NCBI GenBank assembly: GCA_002081555.1
Contig: MZNV01000519.1
Span: forward strand, 1 to 64,000
Length of the DNA stretch: 64,000 nt
Direction of reading: 5' to 3'
Source of the DNA: Protostelium mycophagum
Taxonomy: Eukaryota > Evosea > Variosea > Protosteliida > Protosteliaceae
Shown: positions 23,101 through 31,889 of the stretch, in pieces
Layout of the letters: every line of letters starts with the position of its first letter
Numbering within the stretch: the first letter of the stretch is position 1
Notes under the pieces: model-generated
Database searches by the model: none
Told to the model about the DNA's origin: nothing
The model's input: the letters and a program-made list of their open reading frames with translations, nothing else
Program-made: the position numbers and the translations under genes

Positions 23101-24763
23101 TCAGCTTCCGGTCTGGCGGGTTTACTTGTCACGTATTTATTTGCCTGAATTCTTCAGTAAAAATATTTTTCACGTGCAAAAGAAATTTCTAGCCTTCTAA
23201 AGAGAAGGATACCGTGATCTTTACACGGTAGTTAAGGCGTCTTTCACCTCTTTCATATAGATGGAAAATTCTTTTCTCTGGTGGGACTTTGTCAAGTGCG
23301 ACTTCAGCTCATCTACAATGCTCTGGTCCAAAGGAGAAGCGGTAAGAGTTGCTGACGTCATCATATTGCCGAACTTTTCGCGGAAAGAGACGGCAGAACC
23401 CGGTTTGAGCTCGAAAGCAAGGGGCTGCTCTACAACGAGTCAATTTGCGTAATAATTAAGCGATTTTTCCCTCAAGAATATTTAATGAATAAAAATAAAA
23501 ATAATTATAAGATAAATATATTTTTTGAAAAGTAAAACTGACCAGATCTTTTGAAATTATGGAGGCAGATGTAGTCTCTCGGTTGGTTTACCGTTGTAGA
23601 GGGTGCCGTATCTGTCAATATCTGCTCCACGATCTGGAATTGATCTATAGATTGACAGTTGTATATCGCCACATTTACGTCACGTGACGAATGTGCTAAT
23701 CTCAGAGTCTGCAGTTGTGTTATTTCCAGCAGCAATTCTTTTAACAAGAAATAAATTCACATAATTCAAAAAAATAATTATATTTTATTCTCTTACCTCG
23801 TGAACTCTCTCTTGTCCAAACACATGAATTCTTCCATTATCAGCACTGTAAATGTCAACGAAAACTCGACGAAATTTCCGGGAATCTACCTGGGTTCTAC
23901 AACGGCTGGGACCCAGTCTGCAGGGCAATTCCATCTTAGTTCGGACGAACTTACTTTGAAGATCTTGGAATGATCTGCGGCCACCGGCTTTGGATCTGTC
24001 CTTGATTAATATTTTTTGTGAATTTCTTGTGAATTTCTTGTGAATTTTTTGAGGACTTTTTGAGAATTTTTTGTGAACTTTTTGTGAAACTTTTGTAAAC
24101 TTTTTGAGAACTTTTTGTGAATTTCGCTGCCTCATATATTGTGGATCTTTCACCAACACATGTTCAATCAACATCTGACGTCTGAACTGGTGGTTTCTTT
24201 GCCATAAATTACCACAGAAACGTTTTGGTACAACTTGATCAGTGAGATATAAAAGAGATGAAAGACACACCAGGCCACATGTCTTTTTTGTTCAATGTTC
24301 CTGAAAAATCACTGAAAAGATTAGTCATTTCTTCTCCATCAAGATGATCATCACCTGAAATCGTCCTCCATCTCTTCCATTGTTTCTCTCAATTTTTTCA
24401 ACAGGGCAGTACCACCCTTCATGAACTATGGAGAATTAAAAATGTATCATCCAAGAGACATCACCTTTCTTCTGGCAGCGATCACCTCTTCAGGGGTAAC
24501 ATTGTCCCCGGATAATTCGTCATCAGATTCCTCTGTGAATAGTCTTGATTCTGGTGTTTTTGGCAGCTGCCCGAGGCCAAATCGTTTTCTGAGGTTACCA
24601 ACACCACCGGTTGTCTTGAGTCTGATCGATGATGGCAAGGAAGCGGCTGGTGTTGATCAGAAATCTATCATGATGATCCCAAAGTGATACCTAAAAAAGC
24701 CTTTGTTGTGGTTCTTTGTGAAAGATTTGCATTCAAAGAGCTTCTTGCGCAACGTAACAACAT
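20115..24763 (-). CDS. Lon-like protease of the bacterial COG1067 (LonB/AAA_32) type with mitochondrial-type leader
   Basis: The ATG at 24761-24763 gives MLLRCARSSLNANLSQRTTT, an Arg/Ser-rich, acid-free leader typical of mitochondrial import. Later exons match COG1067 proteases: SSSELRWNCPADWVP (near 23920), GRIHVFGQERVHE, PRDYICLHNFKRS, LAFELKPGSAVSFREKFGN, PTYSRMFGYVEDKENSP, VRAGSLLG then TGGYFVLSNLDF, LRALRRKTITL, and the lid region SGVQEIVEQAVKR. The protease domain has VEQLYG, DGDSASILKICVILSALSNI with the catalytic Ser (20709-20723), VTGSVNQLGEVQSVGGVTEK with the catalytic Lys, and LTGSQGVIIPKSNVQNLML. It ends NDKDM, stop at 20115-20117. About 20 short introns. Odd point: where a GxxGxGK P-loop is expected the protein reads VNVAIYNCQSIDQFQIVEQI, so ATP binding may be lost. 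The catalytic Ser-Lys dyad is present. Some N-terminal junctions are provisional. Confidence 0.78.
24009..24123 (-). repeat. About ten tandem 11-12 bp units (AAAAAGTTCAC type)
   Basis: On the minus strand the units read AAAAAGTTCTC, AAAAAGTTTAC, AAAAGTTTCAC, AAAAAGTTCAC, AAAAAATTCTC, AAAAAGTCCTC, AAAAAATTCAC and two AAGAAATTCAC. They lie inside the Lon-like gene, in sense orientation, just after an exon coding DPQYMRQR. The frame stays open through the array, so it may be a Lys-rich linker, or an intron with several equivalent GT donors. Confidence 0.7.
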
Positions 24764-24871
24764 TACAAAAATGTGATCATCAATCGTGATGCTGTCTCGG
24801 TGTAGTGTGATAAGCAAATTTCAAACAAAATTCAAGAATCATTTTATTTGCCAGGAGAGCATTTCCATCGT

Positions 24872-25941
24872 CTAAAATAATTTCAATGTTGTATCTCCAC
24901 ATTTCTTCTTTTTGGTGGCGACGCGATCACTTCTTCTTGGACCTCTTCTCTCGTTGCATCTCTTCTCCTCTTTGAAGGCGACATGACAGCATGAGGCACA
25001 TCCTGCGCATGTCAAACAGAATTTGATGTCTATGCATCTTTGCCACGAGCTGGCGAATTGATTCTTGAAAGATGGGGTGATGCCCACCTTGATGCTCTGC
25101 GCTTTTGCGATCTCTTTGATGAATAATTTGTAATCAAAGAGGCTCTTTTCTGTTGGCAGATCTAATCTTGGTGTGGGCGAATCGAAGAATGGCATGATGC
25201 AAGCTCTTGTGAGGAGATCGATCAATTGCCGAGTGGATAATGTTGTCTTTAAGATCTCAGATACACGTGTAATTTGTGATTCATTGAAGGTCCTTGATGA
25301 GTAAGTGAGAGAAGAGTTCCATAACTTTCCCTCTTCTTTGTCGTAGCTCCAAGTGATGCCGAAACCTGCTCACTGTCAGGTTCATACGATGTTATGGCAC
25401 GGTAAAGCTGAAAGGAATAGCAGAGTACAAAGGCGAGACAGCACAGACTTTCCATGTTGTCAGAGTCTATGTCCACAGAAAAGAAGTTCTTAGAATGTTC
25501 AAACATCGGCTCACCTTCGTCTTCCTCGAGATAATAGTTTCTCGAATAAATGGAATGTTTAAAAGCGAGCTGAAGAGGTTCTGTCATGTGTTCCATGCGG
25601 ACTTCCACCAAGCTCCAATTGATCCATGTGGCGAAAGATCCTGTCTTCTCTCCCTCCCATTCGTCCTTGAGAGTTCAGACCGCTTCGATTTCAATTCGAA
25701 ATACCTTATTGGTCTTGTGTGTAACCAATCTCGTGCAATCAATTATTCTCTTCTCCTCGGTATCTTCTACAGAGGCACGAAGAGCTATTGTGTCCCTTCT
25801 GCTTGGGAGTTGCTCTTTGATCTTCTCTAAGAGCACCCTGATCTTTTCGCAATCCTCGAGACTGTTGATACTCGAGACAATGTCTGTCGCATCAGCTGTT
25901 ATAAGGATGCTTGACAAGGAAGACTTGATATCATCGACCAT
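24872..25941 (-). CDS. Unidentified protein with Cys-rich basic C-terminus
   Basis: The first usable ATG is at 25939-25941 (MVDDIKSSLSSILITADATD). Exon 1 is helical (VLLEKIKEQLPSRRDTIALR). A 39-nt intron leads into DEWEGEKTGSFATWINWSLV, EVRMEHMTEPLQLAFKHSIY and an acidic stretch, then MESLCCLAFVLCYSFQLYRA. The final exon, after an intron near 25250-25330, reads LIDLLTRACIMPFFDSPTPR. It ends in a Cys cluster (CLTCAGCASCC) and a basic tail (RRGPRRSDRVATKKKK) with TAG at 24872-24874. The Cys cluster could bind a metal and the tail could be a nuclear signal; neither is proved. No family recognised. Coding character is good over about 300 residues. Confidence 0.58.
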
Positions 25942-26076
25942 CTCTTGAGAATCCAAACTTTAAAATTTGAGTGGTTGCATTTGGCGCCATCGTGTTTTGC
26001 CCGACTTTTCAGGGCTAACCTGATTGTATTTTCCACGGAATTACGCAGGTGGCGACACAGAGATCGACAAGACAAC

Positions 26077-27085
26077 ATGTTCTTCGCTCTGGCTTGCATC
26101 TTCCTCATGGCTGCCAATATTGAAGCTCTTGATCCACAACCAACATCATATCACTGCATTCTCACGAAGACAGACAACAATGGAACGGTCCTTTCAACCG
26201 GCAGATTCTGGCTCGATTACGACAATAAAAGGCAGAGATTAGACAGGAAAATTTCCCTTGGTCATCTCATCAATACAATATGGAGAGGTGATAAGGTGGG
26301 TTCATTTTAATCTCAGACCAAAGATTCGAGTATTGAAATCTTCAGAACGAGGTCTTCACAATGGAAAGACAGACTGGCAAACCTATCTCATGTAAAACGA
26401 CACCTATGACAAAGGATGACTTGGCTGGAATCATCAGGCCGATAGATCCTTCAAAAGCCATCTTCGTAAAGAATGAGACCGTATTTGGACAAGATTGTCT
26501 GAGATATAGTGTCAAATATGAAGGTACGGCACAAGGCAATTTTGAGGAGAGAGACACCAACCAGTACGTATTCCATTCTGATTATAAATGCCTCCATTTA
26601 ATGATCGTATTCACCTGACGTAATCATCAGGCTCACTCTCTTGATGATTAATAGTGTGGTAGACTATTGGGTCACTCAAGACAAACAACTTCCTTTCCAA
26701 CTGGAAACACAAGTATGCGATCATATCAATGTTCTTGTTTTGGGATCACCATGCTCACAATGAAACAAAAAGTCAAACGTAACCAAAACTTTGGGACATT
26801 CCTTGTTAAAAAAACAACCTAGTTGTCGTGCATTTATGCACAGGTGGCTAATGTGTTATTATAAAGATGATGGCAATCTTATTGCAATCTTGTAAAATAA
26901 TATTTAGACACTGCAGTGCAAGTTCAAAACATGATAGGCCAATGGCATGATTTAAAATCATTTATGTTATAATGACATGTATTGAACACGAGCAGGATGG
27001 AGGATACAGACTTAACTGGCAATTCTTGGACACAGAAAAGATACCAGAGGATATCTTTGACCTCCCCGCACAATGCCAAACATGA
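26077..27085 (+). CDS. Secreted protein, possibly ependymin-like
   Basis: MFFALACIFLMAANIEA at 26077 is a good signal peptide. The mature part starts LDPQPTSYHCILTKTDNNGT and continues GRFWLDYDNKRQRLDRKISL. A second exon has NEVFTMERQTGKPISCKTTP, IIRPIDPSKAIFVKNETVFG and QDCLRYSVKYEG; a third has VVDYWVTQDKQLPFQLETQ. A short last exon YRLNWQFLDTEKIPEDIFDL ends PAQCQT and TGA at 27083-27085. About 230 residues with spaced cysteines. The order (tyrosine-rich beta strands, a W/Y..D..R motif, few Cys) is like ependymin-related or LolA-like secreted beta proteins. I hold that assignment loosely. The third intron (about 26710-26996) is unusually long and AT-rich for this window. Confidence 0.6.
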
Positions 27086-27706
27086 TGGAAATGAAGAATC
27101 TTTGTCTATTATTTCGTCAAATTTTAACCTGATTCTCAATCAGCTACACCGCGATGATTGGTGATACCATTCTTTCACCTCAGACATGTGTCCATACCTC
27201 ATGATTGCGTCACCCATCCCATCCGCACTACACCTACTCTGTCGCCTTTCTCCGTCTTTACACCCAGTAAAACCGAGATAGGAGGTGACAGAGCAGGTGC
27301 AGTGCTCTATGGGCTGACTAAAATGTCCATCCAGCGGCAGCCTGGGTCGGTTGGGATTGTGTGGTATGAATGCGTCCCCTTAACGTGCCATGTCACGGTG
27401 TGTGACGTGATTGGTTGGTGATTTATCCGGAACATTCTCGAAAACACGTCCACAAAGTGGTCGATGAGTATTCCTCCTGCGGGGGTGGCTTTTCAATAAA
27501 AATCGCCTTACTCACAATCGAGATGAAAGACATATGACACGAGGTTGTGCCAGAATCTGCATCTATTTTTCCCAAAGAATCCAAAATATATCTGTGTCTC
27601 ATGTGGATGCTGATGTACTGTGCAATTGTGAAAATAGTTGCATTTTACGAATATTTGTGGGTTGTAGATACTCCTTTATTTCAAAAGTCCATAATCACAT
27701 ACAAAC
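27086..27706. other. Intergenic region
   Basis: No supported gene. Short frames on the plus strand (27158, 27547) lack start and splice context. It should hold the promoter of the TEX261 homolog; a GTTGTAGATA word lies at 27661, 45 bases before that gene's ATG. Confidence 0.4.
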
Positions 27707-28589
27707 ATGATTCTCAACGTCATCATTCTATGGCTTTCCAACGCCATATTGTTAGGCTTTATGGTCATATGTCTGGCTTCTGGTCTCGTGTCGATGGGTG
27801 AATATGTTGAAGAATACACTGTTTGGACAAAAAAAGTACTCCGAATATGCATTATGGTGAGTGATCAGAGGTGAGACGTATATTCAATTTAATCGCTTTA
27901 GGTGATCTTGGGATTACACGTTCTTCTATTCTTTACGGAATTACCAGCACGAGAGATTTTGATCGGAGTCGTGGCTCATGTTCTATATCTCCTTTTATTG
28001 AAGGATTTCCCTTTCATATCCGTTAAGAGCCCTGTTTTCATCCTCGCTGCGGGTGAGATCCCTCATACTTTCTCAAATAATACATGCCTGTCTATTGATC
28101 TTCTGATCAAGTGGAATGGAAGATGGATTACCATCATAATTAGAGGATATCTGATGCAACGTAGTATTATTATGTCTCAATCACGCTGCCTGGTTCTTTT
28201 ATTTCAACAATCACCACCACGAGTTCAATCAAATGCTGGGTCTCTTTGTGACTTGCATATGGTTCGTGCCATTCATCTACATCATTTCAATATCAGCCAA
28301 CGACAACACACTTCCTTATGGCATCATCTCTGTCAATTCCAGTGAGTCATCATCTTCTGTCCAAATCGAAATTCCCATTTTGTACAAAAATAAAACAATA
28401 CTAAACCACAATTTTTCACACTTTTTAGGCGAGGAAGTCACTTCAGATGATTTTTCATACGGTGGAAGAGCAAAGCGAGGCGGCAAGAGGATGAGCTCCT
28501 TCATGTCTTTCCTTGGATTTTTAAAGAAGAAAAGAGATCAATTTATCCCGTATTTTAACAGCAATAAGAACGGCCAGAAGCTCTATTGA
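27707..28589 (+). CDS. TEX261/Svp26 family ER-Golgi membrane protein
   Basis: Starts MILNVIILWLSNAILLGFMV, TM1 of the family, followed by GLVSMGEYVEEYTVWTKKVL (family [20 protein letters not shown]). Next come TM2 LGLHVLLFFTELPAREILIG, TM3 LYLLLLKDFPFISVKSPVFI (family LLQTFPFIMLTSPNFIL), a loop matching NHYLAFQFF as NHAAWFFYF, TM4 LGLFVTCIWFVPFIYIISIS, then SANDNTLPYG (family SAGENVLPS). The tail has GGRAKRGGKRMSSFMSFLGF and ends NGQKLY, close to the family KIY end. Full length, about 215 residues in 5-6 exons; stop 28587-28589. Yeast Svp26 is an adaptor that sorts type II glycosyltransferases into COPII vesicles, so this protein probably helps load Golgi enzymes at the ER. Confidence 0.9.
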
Positions 28590-28686
28590 ATAAATTCAAC
28601 AGAAAATATCATTCAAATCACAAAATTTTATTTTTTGGTGTATTTTGAACCGTCTGAGGGAAGCAGAACAAAAGACAAAGGTACAT

Positions 28687-31473
28687 TTATGTCGACAACG
28701 TGTACACGTCGACAGTGGTATCCTCCCCCCCGGCGAACAGAGTGTTTCTTCCTTTCATCCATCTCAGATCATGGTATCTCATCAGCCCTTTGGCACCCGT
28801 CGCGGGTGTCGCATTGCCTGTTGTCAGATCGATTAGGTATAAGCCTTTTTGTGTGGAGGCCGCCAAGACTTTGTGCGTGGTAGAAGAGCCCAGAGCCACT
28901 TTGAAGATGCCGGAATCGTCCACATTGAGTAGGCGCACCACGGGTTGATCCGTCTTTCGGATGTCCCAGAAACCGAGGTTTCCGTCCATAGAGGAAGAGA
29001 CGAGGATGGATTCTTGGCAGTCTAAGCAGGTGACCATCTGATCGTGTGCGGTGATTTTTCCGTATGCATTTGGTGTTCCGAATGATCCCACTGATTTGTG
29101 AACCCTGATGAGGGTTAATGCATGTACATTGTTGAAACTAAGACTGCTAGATTATACTCTTCTTGTGTGTTTCAACAAATAGACTTTGCTTCAAGTGAGA
29201 AGCATATGAGACTCACTTGGCATCCCAAAGTTTGATTGTCTGATCACATGAGGCTGAGAAGAACAAGCCAGGCAATATAGAGTGATTCGTAAGTGAGGTG
29301 ATGATGTCGTCGTGTTCCTCGTAGGTCATCACCGGTTGCAGTTTTTGGAAAGCTTGTCCCGGTGCGGCAGGATCGTACACTCGCACCTGCGAGGATCAGA
29401 GGAACATAAACAGGATCCTTACCTTTGTCTTTTCACCAGGGGATTTTGGACTCTCTCCAGTTGCGAACCATCTCTTCGTGTCGTGTTCTAGAGCCTGCCA
29501 GAATCAAAAAGGATCTCAAAAATAAGTGTGGTGCAGATGCAAATTTGGTAAAAAAGGGAAGGGCCCTCCCGGAATTGAACCGGGGACCGGTCGGACTGCA
29601 GCCGAATGCTCTACCCCTGAGCTAAGGACCCTTGTTGTTACGAAGCAGCAACTTACCATAATAAACTACACTAACCTTTACACATGTCACCCGCTTAGAA
29701 TCTGATTTTTCCAATATGCTCTTCTGAGTCCAGACACCCTTATCGTTGAGTAAAAATCCGATTACGGCCGGGCTACTCGTCGTGGGATCTTTTGGAACAC
29801 CGCACACATACATCACCTTGTGAAAAAGTGAATACAGACTGTGAACAATGTCTTTATATCTTCAGGTATTTCTACAATTAGAATTTCAACAGGATTATCT
29901 ACCTTATTCTTTGACGAAATATCCAACGAGCAAGCATAATGTTGTTTCATTTGGAGTTTTTCTTTTTGCTATTTCTCTCAGCTCTACAACCAGACAAAAA
30001 CTCACCTTTCCGTCCTTCCAGACGATGATGGTGCCATCTTTTGATGAGGTGATCATGGTGTCTCTCACCTACATATGTCAGTCTACAACTCCGTCTACAA
30101 CGGGGTACTTCGTCATAGCCGGCTGAGAAGATCGTCGCTGTGTGTCCGGCGAGACTGTTTGTACAATTTAAAAAGGGTCCCACTCTGTTCTTCTCTGCGG
30201 TCATGTCACCAAACGATGACAAAGACATCATGGTATGATGTCGTAATAAAATACCTGGTGAGTTGTAGCCGTGATCGTTTGAATAATCCCATCGCATGTT
30301 TTGCCTTATGTACTCCAAGTCATACACGAATATCTACAACTCGTCATCCAAAATTAGAGATTTCTTGACGAGATTTCAACGAAATTTCACCTCCTCCTTG
30401 ACGTGTTTCTCCAGCGAAAGCTTCAGGTCTTGAAGTTGTGCGGGTTCGCATCTCTCTTTTATTTGGGACATGCACAGCTCCACCGTTTTTCCCAGCATCG
30501 TCATGGCTGCACATCTCGTCTCTGGCTTCTGTGCGAGAGCCTTGATCGTATTAATGGCGTCTACAACGAGTCATTATGTGCGAATTTTCAAACGGTGCTG
30601 ATTTTATTATTATTGTCTTTGTAAAACAGTGGCTAGTACTTGCGGCAAAGCCGCGAAACATTCCTCGACAAACATGTATCAGGTAGTGATGCCCACGTCA
30701 TGTATGGTGGATTTGGACTTCACAAAAATCACGGTAATTACCGCAGTTTTTGAAAATACAAATTCGTTGATACATGTATCATACCGAATGATACATGAAC
30801 ATGCATCGCCATGAAAGTAAAATTCAAATTCCATTATAAAACGAAGAAATAAAAGCACCTATAATGTCGATGAACTCTGCTTTGATGAGTAGAGCGAAAA
30901 TTTCAGTGTGAGAGAAGAACTCGATTCTCTCGGCATCAACTGGTCTCTTGATGATCAAAAACTAAGAGAATAAATTTCCCTCCAAAAAGGAATTTTGTGC
31001 TTGGTATGTAAGATGAAGGTGAAGAAATGGAACTTTACCGCATATAATCGGCTGATCAATTTTTGTCTCAAAGCCATTCTCAAAGTATTATTCAATCTTC
31101 AAGTTCATCAGTGACGAATCATCAACACCAACACCTACCTCATGATCATGGCCAAGTATGGAACTACCCTTGTGGTCGTGTCTGAAGCGTCAGATGAATC
31201 GAAAAACATTGGTTCTATCTCTTGGAATAAGACCTCGATCTGCCCTAATTCTGGATTTGGCAAGAGTGTGTTGATCTCGTTGGCAACTTGATCTGGTGGT
31301 TTACCATCTTCGATTCTGCGCAGAACTTCGGATAATGTCTCTCTCTTCACAATGACATCCAACTTCGGCTGTCCATTTCTATATTGTGACATCAGCTGAT
31401 GGAGGAGCGAGACAACCTCTTTTGCTAATGGGATCTCTTCAGGTGTGAGATCTAATTCGATGTTGATCTTCAT
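28687..31473 (-). CDS. WD40-repeat protein with N-terminal helical domain
   Basis: The ATG at 31471-31473 starts MKINIELDLTPEEIPLAKEV. About 230 residues of helical repeat follow: MALRQKLISRLYA, FLIIKRPVDAERIEFFSHTE, FALLIKAEFIDIIG, and TIKALAQKPETRCAAMTMLG near 30520. The C-terminal half is a WD40 propeller: SLAGHTATIFSAGYDE, TMITSSKDGTIIVWKDGK (near 30030), LFFSASCDQTIKLWDAK (near 29230), ESILVSSSMDGNLGFWDIRK (near 29000), then NTLFAGGEDTTVDVYTLST and TAA at 28687-28689. About ten exons. The intron at roughly 29495-29669 holds a tRNA-Cys gene on the same strand. Helical-then-WD40 order occurs in several scaffold families; none fits well enough to name. Probably a cytosolic or nuclear scaffold. 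Confidence 0.7.
29560..29631 (-). tRNA. tRNA-Cys (GCA)
   Basis: Read on the minus strand it is a 72-nt cloverleaf. The acceptor stem GGGTCCT pairs with AGGGCCC with one G-T wobble. The D arm is GCTCAGGGGTAGAGC, the anticodon loop CTGCAGT has anticodon GCA, and the T arm is CCCCGGTTCAATTCCGGG. The discriminator base is U, usual for tRNA-Cys. No tRNA intron and no encoded CCA. It sits inside an intron of the WD40 gene, same strand. Confidence 0.96.
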
Positions 31474-31889
31474 CTTGAACTGTGTGTGATTGATTTGAAC
31501 GAATTCGCCAAATCATCCTCACGCGATCCACCGTTGCGCTAGTTACCACGACCGTTGTAGATGCTGCACCAAACATCAGTGCACTTGATGGAAGCTGTGA
31601 TCATCCGCTCCAAAGGATATAAAACACATTCATTTGTCCTTCTTTATTTGTGAGATTCCAAAGCTGCAAAATATTATTTGGTGTCCAAGCTGAAATCGCA
31701 GAGGATCTACCAAATCGCTTGTGCGATCTGCGAATCCGGGAACAATTGTCTGTCAACAAGCCACATCACAGCACAAACTCTACAGTCTGTTTCGACCAGC
31801 TGTAACAGCTTTCTTTAGGAGCCTTTGATTTCCCTCTCACGTATGATATATGCCATTTACATTACTAAGTGTGACCAAAATAGACACAC
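31474..31889. other. Divergent promoter region, possible missing first exon
   Basis: This lies between the WD40 gene (-) and the EF-hand/WD40 gene (+). The plus-strand gene's first recognised exon seems to begin at an acceptor (CAAAATAG/ACACAC) near 31883, so a start exon may be hidden here. I could not identify it. Confidence 0.35.

Noticed and set aside
20291-23910. TCTACAACG copies as a CRISPR-like or interspersed tandem array
   Set aside because: Spacing is irregular, units are only about 10 bases and fall at exon-intron borders of a eukaryotic gene.
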